Program-made: the position numbers and the translations under genes
Shown: piece by piece, positions 16,850 to 25,683 of the stretch
Position numbering within the stretch: the first letter of the stretch is position 1
Layout of the letters: each line of letters opens with the position of its first letter
Notes under the pieces: generated by a model
What the model saw: the letters and a program-made list of their open reading frames with translations, nothing else
The model's database searches: none
Told to the model about the DNA's origin: nothing
Assembly: GCF_000024025.1 (NCBI RefSeq)
Contig: NC_013131.1
Coordinates: forward strand, 7,916,229-7,980,228
DNA: 64,000 nucleotides
Source: Catenulispora acidiphila DSM 44928
GTDB lineage: Bacteria > Actinomycetota > Actinomycetes > Streptomycetales > Catenulisporaceae
Direction: 5' to 3'

Positions 16850-18973
16850 TCATGTCAGGGTCCAGGTGACGGTGTCGGTGTAGGTGGTGCCTGCGATGGA
16901 GGCTGAGGCGGTGATGGTGTTGGCCCCCGGGCGCAGTTTCACGCCGGTCCATCTGAAGACGCGGTTCGAACTGCTCTGCCGGCCCAGCGACACCCCGTTG
17001 AGGACCACGGTGACGCTCGATGCGTTGGAGTAGACCTTCACCTCGGTCGTGGCGTCGGTCCGGGAGGTCCAGCGGCGGCTGGTGATGTACAGGCTCGGCG
17101 CCGTGGCCCAGTTGGCCTTGTACCAATAGAAGGCGTCCTTGCGGGTGGCCCGGTCGCGGGTGACCAGTCCCTTGTCGTTGATGCCGGGCTGGCCGCCTTC
17201 GTTGCGGGAGTCCGAGGCGAAGTCGAACATCGTCCAGACGTACGTGCCCCAGACGAAGGGCCGGGCGGCGAGCTGCGTCCACGACGCCTCGTGCACAAGC
17301 GCCTGGTACTCCTCCGGGTGGAACTGCCCTCCCGCGCTGGGTTTCGCCGGGTTGAGGGCGTGCTGCGTGGTGTTCGCGCCGGCGCCGTACTCGGAGAGGG
17401 CGAAGGTGCGATTCGGCTCGCTCTTGTGCAAGCTGTCGGCCCACGGGCCCAGGTCGTTGTAAGAGCCGCCGTACCAGCCGTAGTACTTGTTGAATCCGGT
17501 GGTGTCGGCGTGCCCTGCGACTTTGGCGTCGTCGCCGAGGTCGTTGGCGTAGGTGCTGATGCGATCCGGGTCCTCGCTCCGCACCAGCGCCGCGAGGCTC
17601 GCCAGCAGGTTGTTGGCGGCGGTGTCGTCCGAGCCCTGCTCGTTGCCGATACTCCAGAAGACGATCGAGGGGTGGTTGTAGTTCTGCCGGATCAGTTCGC
17701 GGAGCTGGTTCTCCGTGCTCGTGGTGAAGGCGGCGGAGTCCGTGGTGGCGTTGACCAGGGGGACCTCCGCCCAGACCACCACGCCGGTGGAGTCCGCGAG
17801 GTCATAGTCCTTCTGGTCGTGCTGGTAGTGCGCCATTCTGACGGTGGTGGCGCCGATCTCCTTGATGAGGGCGAAGTCCTGAGCGTGGTCGGCATCGCTG
17901 ACCGCCCAGCCCTCGATGGCGCGGTCCTGATGCAGGTTGACGCCGTGCAGTCCCAGGCGGCTGCCGTTGAGGTAAAAGCCGGTCTTGGTGTTGAGGCTGA
18001 AACTGCGCAGCCCCAGCGGTTCGGTGACCGCGTCGGTGACCGTCCCGGTGGCCGCGTCACGGATCTCGACGGTGGCGCTGTATAAGTGGGGGTCGGCCAG
18101 GCCGTTCCAGCGGCGCGGGCTGGCGATGGTCAGCGTCTGCACGACGTCCACACCGGACGCGGCGCCGATCCTCTGCGGCGCGCTGCTCCGGTCGGCCACG
18201 ATCGTGCCGGCGGCGTCGGCGACCACGGCGCGCACCACCACGGAACGGCTGGTGGAGTCGTTGTTGTACACCTTCGCGGTCACGTCGACCTTCGCCGAGG
18301 AGGCCGTGACGCTGCGCTGACGCAGATAGATTCCGGGCCCGGCGTAGTCGAGCATCCGTATGCCGAGCTTGTCGATCGCGTAGAGGCTGACGTTGCGGTA
18401 GATCCCGCCCTGGAAGGTGTAGTCGGCGCTGAGCGGCGCTATATCAGGGTTGTACGCGTTGGTGACCTTTACGGCCAGCACGCTCTGCCGGCCGGGTGTC
18501 AGGGCGGCCGTGGCGCCGAACCGGAACCGGGAGTAGCCGCCCTGGTGCTGGCCCAGGTGGGTGCCGTCGATCCAGACGTCGGCGACCTGATTGGCGCCGG
18601 CGAACTGCAGGAAGAGCATCTTCCCCGACAGGTTCGCCGGCACCGTGATGTGCCTGCGGTACCAACCGACGCCCCGGTAGTAGTTCCCGCCGCCGTCCGC
18701 GCCGTCGGCGGCGTTCCAGGTATGCGGGACGCTCAGCGCGGTCCACGCGGCGTCGTCGAAGCCCGGCGCCTGTGCGCCGGCGACGTCGCCCTTATGGAAT
18801 CGCCACCCTGAGTCGAGGCTGAGCCAGGTGCGGGGCGCCGGTGGAACGTAGGTCTGTGCGGGCGCCGGAGAGGACGCGGCAGCACTCTGAGACGCGTCAT
18901 CGATGGCGAACACGGCCAGCGCACCGCCTGCCACGGTGCCGAGCAGCTGCCGTCGGCTGGGGGGTTCGTTCAT
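16850..18973 (-). CDS. exported GH2 beta-galactosidase-like enzyme
   Basis: The protein has 707 aa. I chose the ATG at 18973 because GGAAGG is correctly spaced to it; the ATG at 18979 is too close. The N-terminus has a Tat-type motif (PSRRQLLGTVAGGALAVFA). Order: sugar-binding domain (WRFHKGDVAGA, GVGWYRRHITVP, VWIDGTHLGQHQGGYSRF), Ig-like domain, TIM barrel (LGLHGVNLHQDRAIEGWAVS), then a C-terminal Ig-like domain. The acid/base Glu is in SIGNEQG near 446 and the nucleophile Glu in LSEYGAG near 527. It is most like bacterial beta-galactosidases. It is the first gene of the minus operon; its promoter faces the ABC-transporter operon across a shared control region. Confidence 0.88.
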   Translation of the reverse strand: MNEPPSRRQLLGTVAGGALAVFAIDDASQSAAASSPAPAQTYVPPAPRTWLSLDSGWRFHKGDVAGAQAPGFDDAAWTALSVPHTWNAADGADGGGNYYRGVGWYRRHITVPANLSGKMLFLQFAGANQVADVWIDGTHLGQHQGGYSRFRFGATAALTPGRQSVLAVKVTNAYNPDIAPLSADYTFQGGIYRNVSLYAIDKLGIRMLDYAGPGIYLRQRSVTASSAKVDVTAKVYNNDSTSRSVVVRAVVADAAGTIVADRSSAPQRIGAASGVDVVQTLTIASPRRWNGLADPHLYSATVEIRDAATGTVTDAVTEPLGLRSFSLNTKTGFYLNGSRLGLHGVNLHQDRAIEGWAVSDADHAQDFALIKEIGATTVRMAHYQHDQKDYDLADSTGVVVWAEVPLVNATTDSAAFTTSTENQLRELIRQNYNHPSIVFWSIGNEQGSDDTAANNLLASLAALVRSEDPDRISTYANDLGDDAKVAGHADTTGFNKYYGWYGGSYNDLGPWADSLHKSEPNRTFALSEYGAGANTTQHALNPAKPSAGGQFHPEEYQALVHEASWTQLAARPFVWGTYVWTMFDFASDSRNEGGQPGINDKGLVTRDRATRKDAFYWYKANWATAPSLYITSRRWTSRTDATTEVKVYSNASSVTVVLNGVSLGRQSSSNRVFRWTGVKLRPGANTITASASIAGTTYTDTVTWTLT

Positions 18974-19061
18974 TGGCATGCCTTCCCGGTGAGGTGGGAG
19001 ATGCTGTTTCGAACCGCACAGAAGCGAACACCGTGCAGCGAAACCCAGGCCTCTGTTAGGA

Positions 19062-19077
19062 GTTCATATATGTGAAC
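19062..19077. promoter_or_regulatory. operator-like inverted repeat 1
   Basis: GTTCATATATGTGAAC is symmetric at seven of eight base pairs and shares its GTTCA/TGAAC outer arms with the perfect palindrome at 19188. It lies 89 bases upstream of the GH2 start codon. A lone half site, ATATGAAC, follows at 19089-19096. Confidence 0.6.
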
Positions 19078-19187
19078 GGCTCTCGCCTATATGAACAAGC
19101 TAGCCGTGAGGTTAAACCTGGGCACCCCTTGAGTCAACCCTGGCGCAAAGCCAGAAACCGGCCTGCTACCTGGCGATTTGACCTTCG

Positions 19188-19209
19188 CTGGTTCACGTAC
19201 GTGAACCAG
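19188..19209. promoter_or_regulatory. operator 2: perfect 22-bp palindrome
   Basis: The core GTTCACGTACGTGAAC (19191-19206) is flanked symmetrically by CTG and CAG, giving 22 bp of perfect dyad symmetry with no spacer. It has the same outer half sites as 19062. This is almost certainly a binding site for a dimeric regulator (LacI, GntR or similar). No regulator gene lies inside this locus, so the protein is encoded elsewhere. Confidence 0.72.
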
Positions 19210-19558
19210 TGGGCTGACGGCCGTCCCTCAATGTTCGGTCGCGTTCGGGCGTTCTGCCTGCGGATTCGCGTCCTGACTCGCCTGGGGGAAAATGTTCCAT
19301 TGCCTTGAGTCTTGACCGCAGAAGAAACAGGACAGCACACTGTGCTCCAACCCCTTTGGTGAACGAGGGGTTGCGCCCGGCAACGAACCGGCAACACCAG
19401 CGCGCCCCCCAACCTCCCGGGTGCGCTTGGAAAGAGTGCGCCGGCCACGGCGGCCACCTGTAGCCGTCGGCCACCGGGCTGCCTGGCCGGTCCGGGCGCC
19501 CGGTGGCTGACTCCATTCCCCTCATCCGACCCCTCACCGACGAAGGGCCTCTTCCGCC

Positions 19559-20818
19559 ATGCCCGAAATCTCCGGAAACGGAAGCACTTCACATATTCCC
19601 GCTCCCTCGCGTCGCAACGTCCTGACCGCGTTCGCCGCGGCCGGCGCCGCCGCGCCGCTCCTGGCGGCCTGTTCCAGCCCGAGCAGCCCGGGTGCCGGCA
19701 CCACAGCCAAGGCACCGGCCTCGCTCGGCGGCACCCCTTCGGCCCCGGTCACCCTCAACATCCTGGACGTGGCCGGCAACCTGGCCCTGACCAAGCCGAT
19801 GATCGAGGCTTTCAAGACCGCGCACCCCGAGGTCGTCAGCCATCTCACTTACAGCACCGGAACCGCGCCCCAGCTCGCGTCGAAGGTTCAGGCGCAGCAG
19901 CAGGCCGGCAACGTGCAGATCCATCTGGTGCTCACCGGCACCGACGGCCTGGCCGCCGGCATCCAGAACGGCCTGTGGACCGGCCTGAAGCCTTATTACG
20001 ACACGTTCTTCCCGGGCCTGATGACCGACTACCAGCCGGCCGCCGCCGCGATGACGTCGCTGGCGCAGGACCAGGGCATCGAACTGACCTGGTACCCCTC
20101 GGGCCCGCTGCTGGAGTACGACCCCGCGAAGGTTGCGAGCCCGCCCGCCACCACGGACGCCCTGCTGGACTGGGCGAAGGCCAACTCCGGGAAGTTTCAG
20201 TACGCACGGCCCGCCAACTCCGGCCCCGGCCGCACCTTCCTGATGGGCCTGCCCTACCTGCTGGGCGACTCCGACCCCACCGACCCGGTCAACGGGTGGT
20301 CCAGGACGTGGGCCTACCTGACGGAGTTGGGCAAGCACGTCGACTCCTACCCGTCCGGGACGACCGCCGTGATGAAGAACCTCGCGGCCGGCTCCGTCCA
20401 CCTGGTCGCCACCACGACCGGCTGGTACATCAACCCTCGGGCCCTGGGCACCGTGCCGCCCTCCATGAAGGTCGCCAAGTTCACGTCCTTTACCTGGGTG
20501 AGCGACGCCCACTACGGGGTCGTGCCCAAGGGGGTGTCGGCCGACGTCCTGACCGCGGTCCTCCGCCTGCTCGCCTGGATGCTCACCCCCGAGCAGCAGG
20601 CCTTCGCCTACGACGCCGGCTACTTCTACCCGGGCCCGGCCGTCAAGAACGTCCCGCTGAGCAAGGCCCCTGCCGACTCGCAGAAGGTCATCGCCCAGTT
20701 CGGCGAGCCGCAGTTCGACGCCTGGATGGACCAGTTCCCGATCAAGAACTCGCTGCCGGCCGCCACCCAGGTCACCGCCTTCGACCTGTGGGATCGGAAG
20801 ATCGGCTCGACGAAGTGA
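19559..20818 (+). CDS. ABC-transporter substrate-binding lipoprotein
   Basis: The protein has 419 aa. The N-terminus combines a Tat-like RRNVLTAFAAAGAAAP with a lipobox, LLAACS, so it is probably a Tat-exported lipoprotein. The mature part follows the family-1/spermidine-binding layout (VTLNILDVAGNLALTKPMIEAFKTAHP; later TWYPSGPLLEYDPAKVASPP). It is the first gene of the rightward operon, next to an ATPase and two permeases of the PotABC type. That transporter class usually imports polyamines, iron, thiamine or sulfate-like ligands, so its presence in a glycan locus is unusual; a phosphorylated, charged or small-sugar product is possible. Start-codon choice is fair: AAGGG lies about 12 bases upstream. 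Confidence 0.82.
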   Translation: MPEISGNGSTSHIPAPSRRNVLTAFAAAGAAAPLLAACSSPSSPGAGTTAKAPASLGGTPSAPVTLNILDVAGNLALTKPMIEAFKTAHPEVVSHLTYSTGTAPQLASKVQAQQQAGNVQIHLVLTGTDGLAAGIQNGLWTGLKPYYDTFFPGLMTDYQPAAAAMTSLAQDQGIELTWYPSGPLLEYDPAKVASPPATTDALLDWAKANSGKFQYARPANSGPGRTFLMGLPYLLGDSDPTDPVNGWSRTWAYLTELGKHVDSYPSGTTAVMKNLAAGSVHLVATTTGWYINPRALGTVPPSMKVAKFTSFTWVSDAHYGVVPKGVSADVLTAVLRLLAWMLTPEQQAFAYDAGYFYPGPAVKNVPLSKAPADSQKVIAQFGEPQFDAWMDQFPIKNSLPAATQVTAFDLWDRKIGSTK

Positions 20819-20823
20819 CGACG

Positions 20824-21999
20824 ATGGAATCGAGCACTCCCGCCGCGCCCGGCCCGGGGCCCGGCAGTCCGCCGGCCGCCGGCCGGCGGCCCGACTCGCA
20901 GCTCAGGGAACTGACTCTGCGAGGCGTCACCCGCGACTACGGCGAGCACACCGCGCTGCACCCGCTGGACCTGACCGTGCACGGCGGCGAGTTCGTCGCG
21001 CTGCTGGGCCCGTCGGGCTGCGGCAAGACCACCGCCCTGAACTGCCTGGCCGGCCTGCTGCCGCTGAGCGGCGGCGAGATCGCCCTGGACGGCCGGCGCG
21101 TGGACACCCTGCCGCCGGAGAAGCGCGGCTTCGGCATGGTGTTCCAGAACTACGCGCTCTTCCCGCACCTCACGGTCCGGGCCAACGTCGGCTTCGGACT
21201 CAAGATGCGCAAGACGGGAAAGGCCGAGATCGGCCGCCGGGTCGACGCGGTGCTGCGGCTGGTCCGGCTCACCGAGCAGGCCCACAAGCACCCCGGCCAG
21301 CTCTCCGGGGGCCAGCAGCAGCGCGTCGCGATCGCCCGCGCCATCGTCCTGGAACCGCCGCTGGTCCTGATGGACGAGCCGCTGTCCAACCTGGACGCGG
21401 CGCTGCGGCTTCAGATGCGCGGCGAGATCCGGCGCATCCACCAGGAATTCGGCCTCACCACGGTGTACGTGACCCACGACCAGGAGGAGGCGCTGTCGCT
21501 GGCCGACCGGCTCGTGGTGCTGCGCGAGGGCCGGGTCAGCCAGATCGGCACCCCGGCCGACCTGTACGAGACCCCCGCCGACCCGCATGTCGCGGCCTTC
21601 ATGGGCTATCGCAACCTGCTGCGTCTGGAAGCGGTGACCGCCGACTCGCAAGGAGTTCTCGCTCGCGGGCGCGGCCTCGAACTGCGCGGGACGCCGGTCG
21701 CCGACCGGGTCCTGGATCTGCGCGAGCCGGTCGTGGTGGCCATCCGCCCCGAGAACGTCCATCTCGCCGAGGGCGGGGCCCCCGCGGACCTGACGGCCGT
21801 CGCCGAGATCGTCGAGTACCACGGGCGGCAGTTCCATGTGGAAGCCCGTACGGACGGGGGCGACCGCGTCTATTTCAAGACCGCCACCCGGGTGCACCCG
21901 AACGACCCGGTCTCCCTCACGATCCCCGCCGACCGGGCCCTGGTCTTCCGGGACCCGCAGGGGGCGGACCTGAGCGCGAACCAGGGGGCGGGCACATGA
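20824..21999 (+). CDS. ABC-transporter ATPase, PotA/CysA type
   Basis: The protein has 391 aa. The ATG at 20824 is used; a GTG at 20815 overlaps the previous stop and is equally possible. After a Pro/Gly-rich start come Walker [10 protein letters not shown], the Q-loop FQNYALFPH, the signature [14 protein letters not shown], Walker B LVLMDEP and the H-loop VTHDQEEA. The last 110 residues form a TOBE/OB-type regulatory domain ([15 protein letters not shown]). It should power the two permeases that follow by ATGA overlap. This operon has its own ATPase, whereas most actinobacterial sugar importers (including the one at 54794-57869) rely on a shared MsiK-type subunit. Confidence 0.9.
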   Translation: MESSTPAAPGPGPGSPPAAGRRPDSQLRELTLRGVTRDYGEHTALHPLDLTVHGGEFVALLGPSGCGKTTALNCLAGLLPLSGGEIALDGRRVDTLPPEKRGFGMVFQNYALFPHLTVRANVGFGLKMRKTGKAEIGRRVDAVLRLVRLTEQAHKHPGQLSGGQQQRVAIARAIVLEPPLVLMDEPLSNLDAALRLQMRGEIRRIHQEFGLTTVYVTHDQEEALSLADRLVVLREGRVSQIGTPADLYETPADPHVAAFMGYRNLLRLEAVTADSQGVLARGRGLELRGTPVADRVLDLREPVVVAIRPENVHLAEGGAPADLTAVAEIVEYHGRQFHVEARTDGGDRVYFKTATRVHPNDPVSLTIPADRALVFRDPQGADLSANQGAGT

Positions 22000-22919
22000 G
22001 CGCCCTCGCGCCGCCCGGCCCCGAGGCGACCCGGCCCGCGCCGCCCCGCAACGCCCTGCGACACCGGCTGGCCGAGCGCGGCGTCGACCGGACCCTGCTG
22101 CTGCTCGTGCCCGGCCTGCTGGCCTCGGCCGCGCTGTTCTGCTACCCGTTCCTGTACGGGCTGCAGATCTCCTTCCAGCCGAAGACGGGCGGCTTCTTCG
22201 GCTCCTACCGCGCCTTCTTCGGCAACTCCTTCGCGGTCGGCTCCATCGGCATCACCTTCAAGCTCGCGCTGCCCGCCGCGATCATCAACGTCGGCGCGGC
22301 CGTCCCGATCTCGTACCGGATGCGCAAGGAGTTCCGGGGCAAGCGGCTCCTTCTCGCGCTGCTCGTCGTCCCGATCACGCTGGGCACGGTGCTGACCGCC
22401 GAAGGCATCGTGGAGTTCTTCGGCCCGGTCGGCTGGTTCAACCAGACCCTGCACGCGCTCGGCCTGGCCGCCTCGCCGGTGAAGCTCACCTACGACTACT
22501 GGGGCGTGCTGCTGTCGCTGATCATCAGCGGCTTCCCGTTCGCCTTCCTGCTCACCAACTCCTACCTCTCGGGAATCCACCCGGCCCTGGAGCGGGCCGC
22601 CGCCACGCTCGGCGCGGACTGGCGGCAACGCTTCCGGCACATCACCTTCCCGCTGCTGCTGCCCGGGCTGATGACGACGTTCTGCCTGACGTTCGTGCTG
22701 GCCTTCGCGGTGTTCCCGTCGGCGATGATGGTCGGCGACCCCGACGGCAGGACCCATGTCATCTCCGTCGAGGCCTACGAGACGGCCCTGGAGCACTTCA
22801 ACTACTCCGAGGGCTCGGCGATCGCCATGGTGATGACCGCCCTGATGCTGGCCGTGGTCGGCGTCGCGATGGGACTGCGCTCCCGCCTCTACCGGGGATC
22901 CACAGGGGGCAAAGGATGA
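21996..22919 (+). CDS. ABC-transporter permease 1 (PotB type)
   Basis: The protein has 307 aa with six predicted membrane helices, starting with LLLLVPGLLASAALFCYPFL. The EAA-loop region reads ERAAATLGADWRQRFRHITFPLLLPG, the usual docking site for the ATPase. The ATG overlaps the ATPase stop (ATGA), and the stop overlaps the next permease (ATGA), so all three subunits should be made in fixed ratio. It probably forms a heterodimeric channel with the next gene product. The substrate is unknown (see the binding protein at 19559). Confidence 0.87.
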   Translation: MSALAPPGPEATRPAPPRNALRHRLAERGVDRTLLLLVPGLLASAALFCYPFLYGLQISFQPKTGGFFGSYRAFFGNSFAVGSIGITFKLALPAAIINVGAAVPISYRMRKEFRGKRLLLALLVVPITLGTVLTAEGIVEFFGPVGWFNQTLHALGLAASPVKLTYDYWGVLLSLIISGFPFAFLLTNSYLSGIHPALERAAATLGADWRQRFRHITFPLLLPGLMTTFCLTFVLAFAVFPSAMMVGDPDGRTHVISVEAYETALEHFNYSEGSAIAMVMTALMLAVVGVAMGLRSRLYRGSTGGKG

Positions 22920-23803
22920 CCGTCCAGGCGACGCCGGCGACTTCGGCGACGAAGGTTCCCCCTCCCACCGCTCCGCGAGCGCGCCGCGGCATCACGCTGC
23001 GGCCGGGCGCCTGGCTGGTCTGGGGTGTCCTCGCAGTCTTCTTCCTCGGCGTGTTCGGCGTCGTGGGCTCCGTGGTCCTTGACTCCTTCGGCCAGACCTG
23101 GTTCTCCGGGTGGGCGCCGCACGGTTACACCACGTCCTGGTACGGCAAGGCTTGGAGCGAGTTCAACCTCGGGCAGGTCATGACCGTCACCATCGAGGTC
23201 TCGGTGCTGGTCGTGGCCATCTCCCTGCTGGTCGGGGTGCCCGCCGCCTATGCGCTGGCCCGCCGTGACTTCCCGGGCAAACGCGTGGTCTCCACGATTT
23301 TCGTGCTGCCGATCCTGGTGCCGCCGATCGCCTATGGCATCCCCTTGGCCACCGTGCTGTACAAGGTCCACCTGGCCGGATCGCTCACCGGCGTGGTGCT
23401 GGCCAACCTCGTGCCGTCCATCCCGTTCGTGATCTTCACCATGACCCCGTTCATCGAGCAGCTCGACCCCCGGCTGGAAGCCGCGGCCCGGATGTGCGGC
23501 GCGTCCACGCGCTCGGTCTTCCTCCGCGTCCTCGGCCCGCTGCTGCTGCCCGGGATGCTCGCCGCGGGGATCCTCGTCCTGGTCCGCACCTTCGGCATGT
23601 TCGAGCTGACCTTCCTCACCTCGGGCCCCGACAGCCAGACGCTGATCGTGGCCCTGTTCTCGGCGGTGTTCTCCGCCGGCATCCGAAGCCCCCAGTCCAT
23701 CGACGCCATGGCCGTCGTCTACACGGCGTCGATGGCGGTGCTGCTGCTGGTCGCCCTGCGGTTCGTCAACCCCACGCAACTGGTGGCCCGCAGCTCGAAC
23801 TGA
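22916..23803 (+). CDS. ABC-transporter permease 2 (PotC type)
   Basis: The protein has 295 aa with six predicted membrane helices; the first follows a short basic N-terminus (GAWLVWGVLAVFFLGVFGVV). The EAA loop is EAAARMCGASTRSVFLRVLG. It completes the four-gene importer. The next gene, GH27, starts 50 bases on after a good AGGAAGGA site, so transport and hydrolysis are probably co-transcribed. Confidence 0.87.
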   Translation: MTVQATPATSATKVPPPTAPRARRGITLRPGAWLVWGVLAVFFLGVFGVVGSVVLDSFGQTWFSGWAPHGYTTSWYGKAWSEFNLGQVMTVTIEVSVLVVAISLLVGVPAAYALARRDFPGKRVVSTIFVLPILVPPIAYGIPLATVLYKVHLAGSLTGVVLANLVPSIPFVIFTMTPFIEQLDPRLEAAARMCGASTRSVFLRVLGPLLLPGMLAAGILVLVRTFGMFELTFLTSGPDSQTLIVALFSAVFSAGIRSPQSIDAMAVVYTASMAVLLLVALRFVNPTQLVARSSN

Positions 23804-23853
23804 TCCCTCACCCCCTGATCCGTCACCCCCACCGGAAAAAGGAAGGATCGCCC

Positions 23854-25623
23854 ATGAACCCGCCGATCACTTTGCGGCCACCCGGCACCGGAGGCATCCG
23901 GCGCCGCGCTTGGTGGTCCCTGCTCGCGGTCACCGCCCTGCTGGCCTCCCTGCTGTACGGGGCCGCGTTCTCCACCGCACCGTCGGCTCACGCGGAGTCC
24001 AACGGCGCCGCGGTGTCACCCCAGTCGGGGTGGAGCAGTTGGAGCTTCATCCGCAAGAACCCGACCGAGGCGGCCATCGAGGCGCAGGCCGCCGCGATGG
24101 CCTCCACCGGCCTGGTCAGCCACGGTTTCTCCCTCATCAACATCGACGACTTCTACTACCTGAGCCCCGGGTCGCACGTCGACTCCTACGGGCGCTGGGT
24201 GGTGGACACCGCCAAGTTCCCGCACGGTATGAAGGCGGTCGCGGACTACGTGCACGGCAAGGGTGAGAAGTTCGGCATGTACCTGACGCCGGGCATCCCG
24301 GTGGCGGCGTACAACCAGAACACCCCGATCCAGGGCACGTCGTACCACGCCCGCGACATCGTCTCCGACACCACGGACTACGAGAAGAACTACAACTTCG
24401 CCAACGGCGCGATGTACTTCATCGACTACGCCAAGAACCCCGCCGCGGCGCAGGCGTTCGTCAACTCGTGGGCGAATCTGCTCGCCTCCTACGGCGTGGA
24501 CTACCTCAAGATGGACGGCGTCGGCACGTCCGACAAGGCCGACGTGCAGCACTGGTCCCAGGCGCTCGCCCAGTCCGGGCGCACCATCCAGTTCGAGCTG
24601 TCCAACTCCCTGGACATCAACCAGGGCCCGTTCTGGAAGCAGTACGCCAACGGCTGGCGGGTCGGCGGCGACGTGGAGTGCTACTGCAGCACCCTGACCA
24701 ACTGGAGCAACGTCTCCAAGCGGTTCAACACCCTGCCGGCGTGGGTGCAGTACGACAGCCCCGGCGGCTGGGGCGACCCGGACTCGGTCGAGGTCGGCAA
24801 CGGCTCGCAGGACGGTCTGACCCCCGACGAGCGGCGCACCCAGCTCAGTCTGTGGGCCATCTCCGCGGCACCGCTGACCCTGGGGACCGACCTGACCCAC
24901 ATGGACTCCGGCGATCTGGCTCTGCTGACCGACGACGAGGTGCTCGGCGTCGACCGTGCCGGACACCCCGCGCACCCGGTCGCGCAGGGCGCAACGCAGC
25001 AGACCTGGTGGGCGTACAACGGCGACGGCACCTACACCGTCGGCCTGTTCAACCTCGCCGGCTCGGCCGCCAACGTCACCGCGAACTGGTCCGACCTCGG
25101 CTTCACCGGCGGCGCCGCGGTCCGCGACCTGTGGAGCCGCACCAACCTGGGCTCCTCGTCCGGGAAGTTCACCGCCTCCGTGCCCGCCCACGGCTCCCGG
25201 CTGCTGCGCGTCACCCCGGCCTCCGGGCACGGAACGATCGGGGCGCCCATGGTCAGCAAGCTCTCCGGGCGCTGCGCGGACTCCCCGCAGGGCACCACGT
25301 ACAACGCCGTCCAGGTGCAGGTCTGGACCTGCAACGGCGGCCCCAACCAGAACGTCACCTACAACTCCTCGTCGAAGACGCTGGTGCTGGAAGGCAAGTG
25401 CTTCGACGCGCACAACAACCAGAAGACCGCCGGGACGCACGTCGAGATCTACGACTGCAACGGCGGCGCCAACCAGCAATGGACCAAGAACAGCAACGGC
25501 ACCATCACCGGCGTCCAGTCCGGCCTGTGCCTCGACGTCACCGGCGCCACCAACCCCAACGGGTCGGGCCTGGAGCTGTGGACGTGCAACGGCGGCCAGA
25601 ACCAGCAGTGGACGCTCGGGTGA
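23854..25623 (+). CDS. exported GH27 glycosidase with ricin-type lectin domain
   Basis: The protein has 589 aa. The ATG at 23854 follows AGGAAGGA. A long signal sequence has basic residues then WWSLLAVTALLASLLYGAAF and APSAHA. The GH27 barrel has SGWSSWSFI, INIDDFYYL, the nucleophile Asp in YLKMDGVG near 221 and the acid/base Asp in GGWGDPDSVEVG near 308. A beta-sandwich follows. From about 463 there is a beta-trefoil; its first QxW repeat is degenerate (NQNVTY), while the others are NQQWTK and NQQWTL. GH27 contains alpha-galactosidases, isomaltodextranases and beta-L-arabinopyranosidases; with a galactanase-like GH43 nearby, alpha-galactosidase or arabinopyranosidase are the likeliest. A second GH27 follows directly. 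Confidence 0.86.
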   Translation: MNPPITLRPPGTGGIRRRAWWSLLAVTALLASLLYGAAFSTAPSAHAESNGAAVSPQSGWSSWSFIRKNPTEAAIEAQAAAMASTGLVSHGFSLINIDDFYYLSPGSHVDSYGRWVVDTAKFPHGMKAVADYVHGKGEKFGMYLTPGIPVAAYNQNTPIQGTSYHARDIVSDTTDYEKNYNFANGAMYFIDYAKNPAAAQAFVNSWANLLASYGVDYLKMDGVGTSDKADVQHWSQALAQSGRTIQFELSNSLDINQGPFWKQYANGWRVGGDVECYCSTLTNWSNVSKRFNTLPAWVQYDSPGGWGDPDSVEVGNGSQDGLTPDERRTQLSLWAISAAPLTLGTDLTHMDSGDLALLTDDEVLGVDRAGHPAHPVAQGATQQTWWAYNGDGTYTVGLFNLAGSAANVTANWSDLGFTGGAAVRDLWSRTNLGSSSGKFTASVPAHGSRLLRVTPASGHGTIGAPMVSKLSGRCADSPQGTTYNAVQVQVWTCNGGPNQNVTYNSSSKTLVLEGKCFDAHNNQKTAGTHVEIYDCNGGANQQWTKNSNGTITGVQSGLCLDVTGATNPNGSGLELWTCNGGQNQQWTLG

Positions 25624-25683
25624 GGCGGCGGTAGCCGTCGTCCCTGATGAAACGAGCAGATCGTGAAAGGCAAGGAGACGAAG

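Larger units (their letters stand above)
18974..19558. promoter_or_regulatory. divergent control region between the two glycan operons
   Basis: These 585 bases separate the GH2 operon (leftward) from the binding-protein operon (rightward). They hold no credible gene, but contain three TGAAC-type operator elements (described separately) and a hairpin with stem CAACCCCT at 19348-19355/19366-19373 around a 10-nt loop in the rightward leader. I could not fix the -35/-10 boxes with confidence. Confidence 0.65.

Noticed and set aside
19062-19209. LexA (SOS) boxes
   Set aside because: The half sites are in the order GTTC...GAAC with a 16-bp frame; actinobacterial LexA sites run GAAC...GTTC.
19072-19308. 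A 78-aa frame in the divergent control region
   Set aside because: It starts inside operator 1, runs through operator 2 and has no ribosome site or domain.
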